Positions 35,918 through 46,164 of a stretch of 64,000 nt of DNA are shown here, in pieces. The notes beneath the pieces were generated by a model that did not search any database, was not told the DNA's origin, and saw nothing but the letters and a program-made list of their open reading frames with translations. Both the position numbers and the translations under genes were made by a program. This DNA is from Wenjunlia tyrosinilytica (GTDB taxonomy: Bacteria > Actinomycetota > Actinomycetes > Streptomycetales > Streptomycetaceae): positions 106,167 through 170,166 of the forward strand of contig NZ_BMMS01000011.1 of assembly GCF_014646055.1 (NCBI RefSeq). The letters are read 5' to 3'. Numbering within the stretch: position 1 is the first letter of the stretch; each line of letters starts with the position of its first letter.

Positions 35918-36901
35918 ATGACCACAACTCCCGACGTGATCGACGACGCCCCGAATACCGCAGCACCCGACGCCCAGCCATTGGCGACGCTCGGGGGTGA
36001 GAGCAAGGGATCCATCGAGCAGATCACGCTCGGCCTCTTCATCGGTGTTCCGTTCATCGCCCTGATCGCCGCCGTCCCCTTCGCCTGGGGCTGGGGGGTG
36101 AGCTGGCTGGACCTGTCGCTGATGGTCGTCATGTACTACATCGGCTGCCACGGCATCACCATCGGCTTCCACCGTCACTTCACCCATGGCTCCTTCAAGG
36201 CGAAGCGGCCCCTGAAGATCGCCCTGGCCATCGCCGGGTCCCTCGCCGTCGAGGGGCCGATCGTGCGGTGGGTCGCGGACCACCGCAAGCACCACAAGTT
36301 CTCCGACGCCGAGGGCGACCCCCACTCGCCCTGGCGCTACGGCGAGACCGTGCCCGCCCTGCTCAAGGGGCTGTGGTGGGCGCACATGGGGTGGATGTTC
36401 GACGAAGAGCAGACCCCCCAGGGCAAGTACGCGCCGGACCTGATCAAGGACCCGATGATCCGCCGGATCTCGCGCCAGTTCGTGCTGTGGACGATCGTGT
36501 CGCTGTCGATCCCGCCGCTGGTCGGCGGGCTGGTCACGATGTCCTGGCAGGGCGCGGCGACCGCGTTCTTCTGGGGGTCGCTCGTGCGGGTGGCCCTGCT
36601 CCACCATGTGACCTGGTCGATCAACTCCATCTGCCACGCGGTGGGCAAGCGCCCGTTCAAGTCCCGGGACAAGTCGGGGAACGTGTGGTGGCTGGCGGTC
36701 CTGTCGTGCGGCGAGTCGTGGCACAACCTCCACCACGCCGACCCGACGTCCGCCCGTCATGGCGTGCTCAGGGGCCAGATCGACTCCAGCGCCCGGATCA
36801 TCCGCTGGTTCGAGCAGCTGGGCTGGGCCACGGATGTGCGCTGGCCCGATGCCGAGCGCATTGCCGCCCGCCGCAAGGGCGACATCACAGAAGCGGCATG
36901 A
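35918..36901 (+). CDS. Membrane acyl-CoA (delta-9 type) fatty acid desaturase
   Basis: This 327-residue membrane di-iron desaturase introduces a double bond into acyl chains. The three histidine boxes are HRHFTH (in GFHRHFTHGSF), HRKHH and HNLHH (in ESWHNLHH), with hydrophobic helices between. GAGGGA precedes the ATG. The TetR gene overlaps its stop by 4 bp, and twin palindromes precede it. That arrangement suggests lipid-responsive control like other desaturase-TetR pairs, an inference from context. Confidence 0.94.
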   Translation: MTTTPDVIDDAPNTAAPDAQPLATLGGESKGSIEQITLGLFIGVPFIALIAAVPFAWGWGVSWLDLSLMVVMYYIGCHGITIGFHRHFTHGSFKAKRPLKIALAIAGSLAVEGPIVRWVADHRKHHKFSDAEGDPHSPWRYGETVPALLKGLWWAHMGWMFDEEQTPQGKYAPDLIKDPMIRRISRQFVLWTIVSLSIPPLVGGLVTMSWQGAATAFFWGSLVRVALLHHVTWSINSICHAVGKRPFKSRDKSGNVWWLAVLSCGESWHNLHHADPTSARHGVLRGQIDSSARIIRWFEQLGWATDVRWPDAERIAARRKGDITEAA

Positions 36902-37602
36902 TTGATGCTGTGAACGATCCGAGCGGCAGTCATAAGAGCAGGAACGGATCCAGCGCCCGCCGTACCCGTTCATCGGGCGGCGGGCGCGCCCGTGTTCGGA
37001 TGACCGGCAAGGAGCGCCGCGAGCAATTGCTCGACATCGGGCGCACGCTGTTCGCGGAACGGGGATTCGAGGGCACGTCGGTGGAGGAGATCGCGGCGAA
37101 GGCCGGGGTTTCCAAGCCGGTGGTGTATGAGCATTTCGGGGGGAAGGAGGGCCTTTACGCGGTGGTGGTGGACCGTGAGATGCGGATGTTGCTGGAGATG
37201 GTGACGGGTGCGCTGACCGGGGGGCATCCGCGGGAGTTGCTGGAGGAGGCGGCTTTCGCGCTGCTGGATTACATCGAGCAGTCGACGGACGGTTTCCGGA
37301 TCTTGGTTCGGGATTCGCCGGTGGCGCAGTCGACGGGGACTTTCGCGTCGTTGATCAGTGACATCGCCCGGCAGGTGGAGGACATTTTGGGTCTGGAGTT
37401 CAAGGCCCGGGGGTTCGATCCGAAGCTTGCGCCGATGTATGCGCAGATGCTGGTGGGCATGGTGGCGCTGACGGGGCAGTGGTGGCTGGATGTGCGTAAG
37501 CCGAAGAAGGCGGAGGTGGCGGCGCATCTGGTGAATCTGGCGTGGAACGGCTTGGAGGGCATGGAGCCCAAGCCTCGGCTGATCGGTCACCGCAAGAGCT
37601 GA
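36898..37602 (+). CDS. TetR-family transcriptional regulator
   Basis: This is a 234-residue regulator. After a basic, Ser-rich N-terminal tail, the TetR DNA-binding domain begins near residue 38 (RREQLLDIGRTLFAERGFEG, then TSVEEIAAKAGVSKPVVYEH). A helical ligand domain follows. The ATG at 36898 overlaps the desaturase stop (ATGA); a GTG at 36910 is an alternative. It probably represses the operon through the TTACGGnnCCGTAG sites. The likely ligand is an acyl-CoA, by analogy only. Confidence 0.92.
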   Translation: MIDAVNDPSGSHKSRNGSSARRTRSSGGGRARVRMTGKERREQLLDIGRTLFAERGFEGTSVEEIAAKAGVSKPVVYEHFGGKEGLYAVVVDREMRMLLEMVTGALTGGHPRELLEEAAFALLDYIEQSTDGFRILVRDSPVAQSTGTFASLISDIARQVEDILGLEFKARGFDPKLAPMYAQMLVGMVALTGQWWLDVRKPKKAEVAAHLVNLAWNGLEGMEPKPRLIGHRKS

Positions 37603-37624
37603 GGCCGGGCTCCACGCGGTGCCG

Positions 37625-37987
37625 TCAGGTGGTGGGTTCGAGGAATTCGAGGCGGTTGCCGAAGGGGTCCTCGGAGTAGAAGCGCCGGTGGCCGGGGAGG
37701 TTGTCGTCCCAGGTGACGGTGGCTCCTCGGGCGGATATGCGGCGGGCGAAGTCCTCGATGCCGGTGACGGTGATTCCGGGGTGGGCTTTTCTGGCGGGGC
37801 GGAAGTCGGCTTCTATGCCGATGTGGAGTCTGAGGGCTCCGGCTTCGAACCAGCAGCCGCCGCGGGTGGCGAGCGCGGGGGGTTTGTCGGCCTCGGCCAT
37901 GCCGAGGATGTCGAGGTAGTAGGCGCGCAGGCGTTCTTCGCTTCCGGGTGGTGCGGCGAGTTGGACGTGGTCGAGGGAGCTGATCAT
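37625..37987 (-). CDS. VOC-family (glyoxalase-like) protein
   Basis: This 120-residue single-domain vicinal-oxygen-chelate protein starts ISSLDHVQLAAPPGSEERL and ends FYSEDPFGNRLEFLEP. His7 and the late Glu of RLEFLE are in metal-ligand positions. The ATG overlaps the stop of the methyltransferase gene by 4 bp. VOC proteins include dioxygenases, glyoxalases and drug-binding proteins; the reaction here is unknown. Confidence 0.85.
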   Translation of the reverse strand: MISSLDHVQLAAPPGSEERLRAYYLDILGMAEADKPPALATRGGCWFEAGALRLHIGIEADFRPARKAHPGITVTGIEDFARRISARGATVTWDDNLPGHRRFYSEDPFGNRLEFLEPTT

Positions 37988-38832
37988 GCGTTTGCCCTGG
38001 TGGCGATGGCGAAGACGCGGCGGAAGGGGAAGAGGGTGCCGGCCGGGCCCCGGGGGTATGCGTCGCGCAGGAGTGCGCCGTATTCGGTGAGGAATTCGTC
38101 TTGTTCGCGGGGGTCTTCGAGGGCGCTGAGGACGGGGCGCAGCGCGGTGCCTTTGACCCAGTCGAGGACGGGGTCGTCGCCTTGGAGGACGTGGACGTAG
38201 GTGGTTTCCCAGGCGTCGACGGTGCAGCCGAGGGTGGTGAGTTGTTCGAGGTAGCGGCCGGGGGTGTGGATGTGGACGTATCCGCGGGTGATGTCGGCGA
38301 GGCGGTGGCGCCAGCGGGGGCGTGCGGCGACTTCGTGGAGGAGGCTGTGGCTGGGTGCGGTGAAGTTGCCGGGGACTTGGAAGGCGAGGGTGCCTGCGGG
38401 GTGGAGGCCGTTGATCCATCGGGGGAAGAGTTGGTCGTGGTGGGGGAGCCATTGGAGGGTGGCGTTGGAGACGATCAGGTCGTGGGGTTCGCTGGGGGTC
38501 CATTCGGCGACGTCGCGTAGGTCGAAGTCGAGGCTGGCGGTGCTTTCGAGGGAGGGTGGGGGTGCGGTTTCGGTGGCGGCTTTGAGCATTTCTTCGGAGT
38601 TGTCGATGCCGGTGATGCGGGCGGTGGGCCAGCGGTCGAACATGGTGATGGTGACGTTTCCGGGGCCGCAGCCGAGGTCGGTGATGCGGGGTTGGTGGTG
38701 GTGGGGGAGGCGGGGGATGCGGGCCAGGAGGTCCTGGAAGGGGCGGGAGCGGTTGTGGGCGTAGCGGAGGTATTGGTGGGGGTCCCATGTCCCGGAGGGT
38801 TTGGCGGGTCCGGTGGCTTGGGCTTTCGACAT
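37984..38832 (-). CDS. tam: Trans-aconitate 2-methyltransferase-like SAM methyltransferase
   Basis: This 282-residue SAM-dependent methyltransferase has motif I ITDLGCGPGNVT and the following acidic residue in ITGIDNSEEML. It also has the Tam-type opening WDPHQYLRYAHNRSRPF and the block LIVSNATLQWLPHH. Tam detoxifies trans-aconitate, an aconitase inhibitor. GAGG lies 6 nt before the ATG. It is co-transcribed with the VOC gene and divergent from marR across two palindromes. Substrate assignment rests on family likeness. Confidence 0.85.
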   Translation of the reverse strand: MSKAQATGPAKPSGTWDPHQYLRYAHNRSRPFQDLLARIPRLPHHHQPRITDLGCGPGNVTITMFDRWPTARITGIDNSEEMLKAATETAPPPSLESTASLDFDLRDVAEWTPSEPHDLIVSNATLQWLPHHDQLFPRWINGLHPAGTLAFQVPGNFTAPSHSLLHEVAARPRWRHRLADITRGYVHIHTPGRYLEQLTTLGCTVDAWETTYVHVLQGDDPVLDWVKGTALRPVLSALEDPREQDEFLTEYGALLRDAYPRGPAGTLFPFRRVFAIATRANA

Positions 38833-38863
38833 GCCGCACCTCTTCGGTCGTCAAGTTCCAAGT

Positions 38864-38879
38864 ATCTCGACGTCAAGAT
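38864..38879. promoter_or_regulatory. MarR-type operator, copy 1
   Basis: ATCTCGACGTCAAGAT is a 16-bp near-perfect palindrome (one mismatched pair) about 30 bp upstream of the methyltransferase start, in the marR intergenic region. Confidence 0.75.
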
Positions 38880-38907
38880 TTCTTGGGGGGAGCTTGCTCC
38901 TCTTCCT

Positions 38908-38923
38908 ATCTCGACGTCAAGAG
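38908..38923. promoter_or_regulatory. MarR-type operator, copy 2
   Basis: ATCTCGACGTCAAGAG repeats copy 1 with one change, 44 bp away and 35 bp before the marR ATG. Two sites in a divergent region suggest autoregulation and control of the methyltransferase operon. Confidence 0.75.
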
Positions 38924-38957
38924 ACTTCACATCGACACAACCACTACACTGATCGCC

Positions 38958-39464
38958 ATGGAGGACGAGGTCGACCGGTTGGTGGCTGCGTGGCGCAGAG
39001 AGCGCCCTGACCTCGACGTGGAGCCGCTCGAAGTGCTCAGCCGGGTCAGCCGCCTCGCCCGGCACCTCGACCGGGCCCGCCGCATCGCCTTCTCCGAGCA
39101 CGGTCTCGAGCCGTGGGAGTTCGATGTACTCACCTCCCTGCGTCGGGCGGGTGCGCCGTACCAACTCTCCCCGGGGCAACTGCTGACGCAAACCCTGGTC
39201 ACTTCGGGAACGATGACCAATCGTATCGACAGGCTCACCAAGAAGGGCCTTGTCGAGCGTCAGCCCGACCCCAGCGACCGGCGGGGGGTCCTGGTGCGGC
39301 TGACCCGGGAGGGCCAGGACCGCGCGGACCAGGCGCTGGCGGGTCTGCTGGCGCAGGAGCGGGAGATCCTCGCGCAGCTATCGGACCGGCAGCGCGATGA
39401 TCTGGCGGCGCTGCTGCGGCATCTGGTGGCGCCCTTCGACAACATGGACAACGTGCCCGGCTGA
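38958..39464 (+). CDS. MarR-family transcriptional regulator
   Basis: This is a 168-residue regulator. The winged helix-turn-helix covers about residues 55-120, with LLTQTLVTSGTMTNRIDRL as the recognition region and DPSDRRGVLVRLTREG as the wing. The N-terminus (MEDEVDRLVAAWRRERPDL) is typical of actinomycete MarR proteins. It is divergent from the tam-VOC operon and flanked by two ATCTCGACGTCAAGA palindromes. A strong hairpin follows. Confidence 0.93.
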   Translation: MEDEVDRLVAAWRRERPDLDVEPLEVLSRVSRLARHLDRARRIAFSEHGLEPWEFDVLTSLRRAGAPYQLSPGQLLTQTLVTSGTMTNRIDRLTKKGLVERQPDPSDRRGVLVRLTREGQDRADQALAGLLAQEREILAQLSDRQRDDLAALLRHLVAPFDNMDNVPG

Positions 39465-39471
39465 ACGACGG

Positions 39472-39508
39472 CGTGCCCGGCCGAACCGGGTGCGTTCGGC
39501 CGGGCACG
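39472..39508. terminator. Bidirectional hairpin terminator
   Basis: A perfect 15-bp stem (39472-39486 with 39494-39508, core GTGCCCGGCCGAAC) with a 7-nt loop lies between the converging marR and polysaccharide-biosynthesis genes. Confidence 0.8.
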
Positions 39509-39536
39509 GTGCACGGTCAACTTGGGTACCGCCGGG

Positions 39537-41048
39537 TCAGAACCCGTCCGGGTACGGTGCGGCGGCGGCCACCGGGAGTTGGACGGTCGTCAGTTCGGCG
39601 GTGGCGTAGCCGGGCAGGAGGTCGCCGAGCAGTTTGCGCACCACGGTGTCGTCGTTGTCCTCGGCGGCGTCGTAGAGCGCGGTCAGGGCTCCGGCCAGGT
39701 CCTCGGGTTCTCCTTCCGAGACGGTGGCGTAGATGCGCTGGTGGACGGTGGGCAGCCGTTCCTCGGCGGCGGAGAACAGTGCCTCGTTGAGCTTCTCGCC
39801 CGCCCGCAGGCCGGTGAAGCGGATCTCGACGTCCCCGGCGTTCACCTGGGCGGCGAAGTTGTGCACGAGGTCGACGATGCGGACCGGTTCGCCCATGTCG
39901 AGCACGAACACCTCACCGCCGCGGGACATCCGCCCGGCCTCGAGGACGAGGCCGACCGCTTCCTCGATGGTCATGAAGAACCGGGTGACGTCGGGGTGGG
40001 TGACCGTCACCGGACCGCCGCTGCCCATCTGTTCGGCGAGCACGCTCAGCAGTGAGCCGCGTGAGCCGAGGACGTTGCCGAAGCGGACGGCGCTGTAGAC
40101 GCCGGTGCCCAGGTTGCGGGCGTCGCGGGCGTGCCGCTGCACGATGAGTTCGGCCAGCCGTTTGCTGGCGCCGAGCACCGAGGTGGGGTCGGCGGCCTTG
40201 TCGGTGGAGATGAGCACGAACCGCTGCACTCCGACGTCCAGCGCCGCCTCCACCAGGTGGGCGGTGCCGAGGACGTTGGACTTGACGGCCTCGCAGGGGT
40301 GGCGCTCGAGCAGCGGCAGGTGCTTGTGCGCGGCGGCGTGGAAGACGATGTCGGGGCGCAGGGTCCGGAAGACGTGGCGGACCCTGGAGCGGTCGCGGAT
40401 GTCGGCGATGACGAGTGATTCGTCGGTCAGCAGTGCCTCGCCCCAGATCTCGAGCTGGAGGCGGTGCAGATTGGACTCGTCGTGGTCGAGCATGTAGAGC
40501 CTGGCGGGGCCGAACGCGTGGATCTGGCGGCACAGTTCGCTGCCGATGGACCCGCCGGCGCCGGTCACCAGGACCCGGCGGCCGCCGATGATGGAGGCGA
40601 CGTCGGGGCTGGCCACATGGACCTCGTTGCGTCCGATGAGCCTGCCGACGTCGAGGGCCCTCATGTCCGTGCCGACGACCTCTCGGCGCAGCGCGGCGAG
40701 GAACGAGGGCAGGTAGCGCACGGATGCCCCGGCGGCGCCGGCTGCCTTGGCGAGTCTTCGTACCTCGTGGGAGGGAAGTCCCGGGATGGCCAGGGCCACC
40801 ACCTGCGCCCGGTGGCGCAGGGCTATCGGGGTCAGGTCGGCCAGTGGCCCGAGGACGGGAAGTCCCAGGTGCTCGGTGCCGACCTTGGCGGGGTCGTCGT
40901 CGACGAGTCCCACCGGGACGAGGCCGAAGTCGGGGGTCCGCAGGAGGTCGCGCACGAGGGCGCTGCCCGCGGATCCCGCTCCGACGACGAGTGTTCTCAG
41001 GCCTGGTGTTAAAGAGTCCCCCACCTCGCGCGCATGCCGAAGCACCAT
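39537..41048 (-). CDS. FlaA1/CapD-like nucleotide-sugar dehydratase, soluble form
   Basis: This 503-residue protein has a CoA-binding/Rossmann region (residues 19-130, LVVGAGSAGSALVRDLL) then the extended SDR domain (VLVTGAGGSIGSELCRQI, residues 159-176). Family motifs include FHAAAHKHLPLLE and FVLISTDKAADP. WbpM-type enzymes normally have four membrane helices first; here they are absent. In the catalytic region the usual Tyr or Met before GA(T/S)K is Leu292 (VLGASK). Leu13 is TTA (41010-41012). GGAGG precedes the ATG by 6 nt. It likely modifies a UDP-sugar for glycan synthesis, but activity is uncertain. Confidence 0.85.
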   Translation of the reverse strand: MVLRHAREVGDSLTPGLRTLVVGAGSAGSALVRDLLRTPDFGLVPVGLVDDDPAKVGTEHLGLPVLGPLADLTPIALRHRAQVVALAIPGLPSHEVRRLAKAAGAAGASVRYLPSFLAALRREVVGTDMRALDVGRLIGRNEVHVASPDVASIIGGRRVLVTGAGGSIGSELCRQIHAFGPARLYMLDHDESNLHRLQLEIWGEALLTDESLVIADIRDRSRVRHVFRTLRPDIVFHAAAHKHLPLLERHPCEAVKSNVLGTAHLVEAALDVGVQRFVLISTDKAADPTSVLGASKRLAELIVQRHARDARNLGTGVYSAVRFGNVLGSRGSLLSVLAEQMGSGGPVTVTHPDVTRFFMTIEEAVGLVLEAGRMSRGGEVFVLDMGEPVRIVDLVHNFAAQVNAGDVEIRFTGLRAGEKLNEALFSAAEERLPTVHQRIYATVSEGEPEDLAGALTALYDAAEDNDDTVVRKLLGDLLPGYATAELTTVQLPVAAAAPYPDGF

Positions 41049-41178
41049 TCGCCCCTCCGATTCCCCAGCCGAAGTTGAATGGGCGTCCCGGACCCCTACC
41101 CGGGGCTCCCCCCTTGGTTCCGCCCGCTCCCCCGCGGGTGGGCGGCTGCCGTTGGCCGTCGTCTCACGGCGCTGCGGG

Positions 41179-42003
41179 TCAGCCGCTGTTCCTGTTGCTC
41201 CCCGCCGTTCCCAGGTCCACCGGTCCCACTCCGGCGCGGCGGGCGAGTGCCACCGCTGCCAAAGTCGAGTGGACGCCGAGCTTGCCGAGGACGTTCTGCA
41301 TATGGGTGCGGACGGTGTGCGGTGACAGGTAGAGCCGTTCGGCGACGGCCTTGCGACCGAGCCCCGCGACCATGCAGCGCAGCACTTCTTGTTCGCGCGG
41401 GGTGAGCGACTCGACGAGCCGTTCGCTCTCCGTGCGGTGGCGGCGGGCGGCGGTGAGCTCGCGCAGGACACCGGTCAGGAGGGCGGGCGGCAGGTGGGTC
41501 TCGTCGCGCAGTACTCCGCGGACGACGGCGAGCAGGCGGCTGAGCGAGCAGTCCTTGGCCACCCAGCCGGATGCCCCGGCCTGGAGGGCTCTGGCGGCCC
41601 GGCGGGGGTCGTCCCGTTCGGCGAGCACGACGGTCCTGGTGCCGGGGTGGTCGTTGCGCACCCGTTCGACCAGGGCGATGCCGTCACCGGCGGGGTGGGC
41701 GCTCTCGCGGCCGCCGCCGATGTGCTGGACGGCCGGGGCCGGCTGTTCCGCGGTCCGCTGCTCGGGCACCCGTTGGAGCGCCGGTACGGCCGGTGGCCGT
41801 ACGGCGCCGGTGCCGAGGTCGGCGTCGACCAGCAGGACGTTGTAGCGCCGTCCGTCGGCGGCCGCCCGTTCCAGGCATCGTTGCGCCGCGGCGTCGCTGC
41901 CGGCGGCGGAGACGTCGACGTCGGGCTCGGCCGCCAGTGCGGCGGCGAGCGACTCGGCGAATATTCGGTGGTCGTCGACCACGAGGACGCGGATCCGTCC
42001 CAT
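41179..42003 (-). CDS. LuxR/NarL-family regulator with an insertion in the receiver domain
   Basis: This is a 274-residue response regulator. The receiver has Asp10/Asp11, phospho-acceptor Asp60 (NVLLVDADLGTG) and Lys150 (GWVAKD). Residues about 65-105 are an inserted Pro/Gln/Ala-rich segment where other receivers have a few residues. The C-terminal LuxR HTH (LTPREQEVLRCMVAGLGRKA to VRTHMQNVLGKLGV) covers about 198-255. No sensor kinase gene adjoins it. It is upstream of and codirectional with the FlaA1-like gene, with a 130-bp gap, so it might control it; this is inference. Confidence 0.9.
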   Translation of the reverse strand: MGRIRVLVVDDHRIFAESLAAALAAEPDVDVSAAGSDAAAQRCLERAAADGRRYNVLLVDADLGTGAVRPPAVPALQRVPEQRTAEQPAPAVQHIGGGRESAHPAGDGIALVERVRNDHPGTRTVVLAERDDPRRAARALQAGASGWVAKDCSLSRLLAVVRGVLRDETHLPPALLTGVLRELTAARRHRTESERLVESLTPREQEVLRCMVAGLGRKAVAERLYLSPHTVRTHMQNVLGKLGVHSTLAAVALARRAGVGPVDLGTAGSNRNSG

Positions 42004-42230
42004 GGAAACACCCCCCAGTGTCCAGGAGCGGGCCTGCACGGTCTCGACGGCATCCGTGGAACAGCCGCCGCTGTCCGCCACCGACGTGGCGCACCCCGGA
42101 TGCCGCACCGCTCGTCTCGCCCCCTGATACCGGCCCCCACCGATACCAGGGTTCAGCCTACGGCCGCCCACCGGCGAGCGCGGCCGATTCGAGGAACTGC
42201 CTGTGTTCGCCTGTGATACAGCTGTTCTCC

Positions 42231-42679
42231 ATGGTTCGGATCGTGACCGAAGTGGATCAGTCCCGCAGGGATCTGATCGAGGAACGGTTGGTGGACTTCA
42301 ACAGCCGCCGCTCGCCCGTCCTACGAGCTCTGCACGGCCTTCCGGCGGACGAGGAGGAGCCGCTTCAGGTGTACGCGCTCGACGACACGGGCGAGGTGGC
42401 CGGCGGGCTGACCGGCTACACCTGGGGCCACTGGCTCCACATCGACCTGCTGTGGGTGAGCGGCGCCGAGCGCGGCACGGGCCTGGGCTCACGGCTGCTG
42501 GAGCGGGCCGAGGCGGCGGCGGTGGAGCGCGGCTGCGTCCACTCCCGGGTGGAGAGCTGGGGCTTCCAGGCGCCCGGGTTCTACGAGAAGCGCGGCTACC
42601 GCGTCCTCGCCGCCATCGAGGACTACCCGCCCGGCGAGACCGACCACCTGCTCGTCAAGGCTCTCGGCCGGGTGTACGG

Positions 42680-42683
<4 letters not shown>
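42231..42683 (+). CDS. GNAT-family N-acetyltransferase
   Basis: This 150-residue acetyltransferase has acetyl-CoA motif A WVSGAERGTGLGSRLLERAE and the C-terminal block ESWGFQAPGFYEKRGYRV, both typical GNAT features. It transfers an acetyl group to an unknown amine. No clear ribosome site precedes the ATG. Its stop codon overlaps the galK stop on the other strand: CTAG at 42680-42683 supplies TAG to both genes. Confidence 0.9.
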
Positions 42684-43815
<1,132 letters not shown>

Positions 43816-43819
<4 letters not shown>

Positions 43820-44787
43820 CGGCGGCCCTGCGCGAAGGCCCAGGCGTCGGCGACGATCCCGGCGAGGTCGGCGCGGGCGGGCTTCCAGCCGAGCACGGTG
43901 CGGGCACGTTCGGCGGAGGCGACCAGGACGGCCGGGTCCCCGCCCCGGCGCGGCGCCACGATCTCGGGGATCGGGTGGCCGGTGACCTTGCGGACGGTGT
44001 CGACGACCTCGCGCACGGAGAACCCGTTGCCGTTGCCGAGGTTGCAGATGAGGTGCTCTGCCTCCGTGGCGCCGTCCAGGGCCAGCAGGTGCGCCTCGGC
44101 GAGGTCGGCGACGTGGATGTAGTCGCGCACGCAGGTGCCGTCCGGGGTCGGGTAGTCGTCGCCGAAGACGGAGACGGCCTCGCGCTCGCCGAGGGCGACC
44201 TGGAGGATCAGCGGGATCAGATGCGACTCCGGGGCGTGCCGCTCGCCGTAGGAGCCGTAGGCGCCCGCGACGTTGAAGTAGCGCAGGGAGACCGCCGCGA
44301 GGCCGTGGGCCGCGCACTCGCCGGTGATCATGTGGTCGACGGCGAGCTTGGAGGCACCGTACGGGTTGGTGGGGGCGGTCGGGGCGTCCTCGGTGATCGG
44401 CACGGTCGCCGGCTCGCCGTAGGTGGCGGCGGTGGAGGAGAACACCAGCTTGCGCACCCCGGCCTCGCGCATGGCGGCCAGCAGTTCGACGGTGCCGCCG
44501 ACGTTGTTGCGCCAGTACTTGTCCGGGTTGGCCACCGACTCGCCGACCTGGGAGAACGCGGCGAAGTGCAGCACCGCGCCGTAGGAGCCGTCGAGGACGC
44601 GCCCGGCGTCCTGCACACGGCCCTCGACGAACTCCGCGCCGTCCGGCACACCCTCGCGGAAGCCCGTGGACAGGTCGTCGAGCACCGTCACCCGGTGCCC
44701 CGCCTCGAGCAGGTGCGCGGTGACGACGCTGCCGACGTACCCGGCTCCGCCGGTGACCAGGAAACGTCCGGGGGCTTGTGCAGTCAC
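43816..44787 (-). CDS. galE: UDP-glucose 4-epimerase
   Basis: This 323-residue extended SDR interconverts UDP-galactose and UDP-glucose. Motifs are [29 protein letters not shown] with the catalytic Ser/Thr, and [11 protein letters not shown] with Tyr-x3-Lys. The GTG start overlaps the galT stop as GTGA. It is the middle gene of the gal operon. Length is slightly short but complete for actinomycete GalE. Confidence 0.97.
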
Positions 44788-45878
44788 GGGGTGGCAACCT
44801 CTCGGAGTCGGTTCGCCGCGGCTTCCGGCGGCACGTCGTTGATGAACACACTCATGCCGGATTCCGAACCCGCGAGGAACTTCAGCTTGCCGGAAGTGCG
44901 GCGGATGGTGAAAAGCTCGAGGTGGAGGGCGAATTCCTCACGGATGTCCGGGACATTCGGCGACTGGTGCCATCCTGCGATGTAGGGCGTCGGATCCGCG
45001 TCAGTGCCGAAGAGCCGGTCGAAGCGGCGCAGCAGGTCGAGGTAGACCAGCGGGAACTGCGCGCACGCGGCCTCGTCCAGCGCCAGCAGGTCCGGCACCC
45101 GCCGCTTGGGGTAGAGGTGGACCTCGTAGGGCCAGTGGGCGGCGTGGGGGACGAAGGCGATCCAGTGCTCCGCGTCCACGACCACCCGCCCGCCGTCGCG
45201 CGCCTCGAGGGCGAGGACGTCGTCGAAGAGGTTGCGGCCGGTACGGGCCCGGTGGGCGGCGGCGGCGGCCGTCATCCGCTGGGTGCGCGGGGTGGTGAAG
45301 GGATACGCGTAGATCTGGCCGTGCGGGTGGCCGAGGGTCACCCCGATCTCCTTGCCCCGGTTCTCGAAGCAGAAGACCTGCTCGACGCCGGGCAGTTGGG
45401 ACAGCTCGGCGGTGCGGTCGATCCACACGTCGAGGACGAGCCGGGCGTGCTCCGGGGTGAGGTCGGCGAACGAGGCGTCGTGGTCGGAGGTGAAGCACAC
45501 CACCTCGCAGCGACCGGCGCCGGGCCGGGTGGGGAAGTCGGGCACCTCGCCGCCGAAGGCGGGGCCGGGGCCGCCGGTGAGCGAGGGGAAGCGGTTCTCG
45601 AAGACGGCCACGTCGTAGTCGGCGGCCGGGATCTCACTGTGCCGCCCCTCCCTGGAGGGGCACAGGGGGCACTCGTCGGCGGGCGGGTGGTAGGTGCGGG
45701 CCTGGCGGTGGGAGGCGATGACGACCCATTCGTCGCGCAGCCAGTCGTAGCGGATCTCGGAGCTGGTGGCAGTGGACTCCAGCGGCCGTGGGTCCACCTC
45801 CTCGCGGACGACGTCGTCCCGGAGGTCGTAGTAGACCAGCTCACGTCCGTCGGCGAGACGGGTGGTCGTCTTCTTCAC
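44784..45878 (-). CDS. galT: Galactose-1-phosphate uridylyltransferase
   Basis: This 364-residue enzyme exchanges UMP between UDP-glucose and galactose 1-phosphate. The active-site histidine is in [14 protein letters not shown], and zinc-binding cysteines are in CPLCPS. It is the first gene of the gal operon. Upstream lies an AT-rich stretch and an inverted repeat (45924-45942), the likely galactose-regulated promoter. Confidence 0.96.
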   Translation of the reverse strand: MKKTTTRLADGRELVYYDLRDDVVREEVDPRPLESTATSSEIRYDWLRDEWVVIASHRQARTYHPPADECPLCPSREGRHSEIPAADYDVAVFENRFPSLTGGPGPAFGGEVPDFPTRPGAGRCEVVCFTSDHDASFADLTPEHARLVLDVWIDRTAELSQLPGVEQVFCFENRGKEIGVTLGHPHGQIYAYPFTTPRTQRMTAAAAAHRARTGRNLFDDVLALEARDGGRVVVDAEHWIAFVPHAAHWPYEVHLYPKRRVPDLLALDEAACAQFPLVYLDLLRRFDRLFGTDADPTPYIAGWHQSPNVPDIREEFALHLELFTIRRTSGKLKFLAGSESGMSVFINDVPPEAAANRLREVATP

Positions 45879-45923
45879 CTGGGCTCCTAGGCCTCACCAA
45901 ACACAATCCAACATAATGAAGCA

Positions 45924-45942
45924 TGACTGAACAGAACAGTCA
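45924..45942. promoter_or_regulatory. Inverted repeat upstream of the gal operon
   Basis: TGACTG (45924-45929) and CAGTCA (45937-45942) form a perfect 6-bp inverted repeat with a 7-nt spacer, 46 bp before the galT start and next to an AT-rich stretch. A repressor site or promoter element is likely. Confidence 0.5.
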
Positions 45943-46164
45943 ACAGCGGCGGAGGGAACTCACGGAGGTTCCTGCTCGGGAATGTTCGACTACGTTCGGG
46001 GCGTGGGACCTTGAGGCCTCAAGACCCGGTGGACCGCGGGCCTCACCCTCGCCAACGGTCCCGGCGGGCACGGCGTCACGCGCCGGCGGCACATCGCAGG
46101 AGCAAGGGCCGATGTGGACGGGGGGAAGGGGAGAAACGGCCAAAACACACAGATCGGCCGAAGA

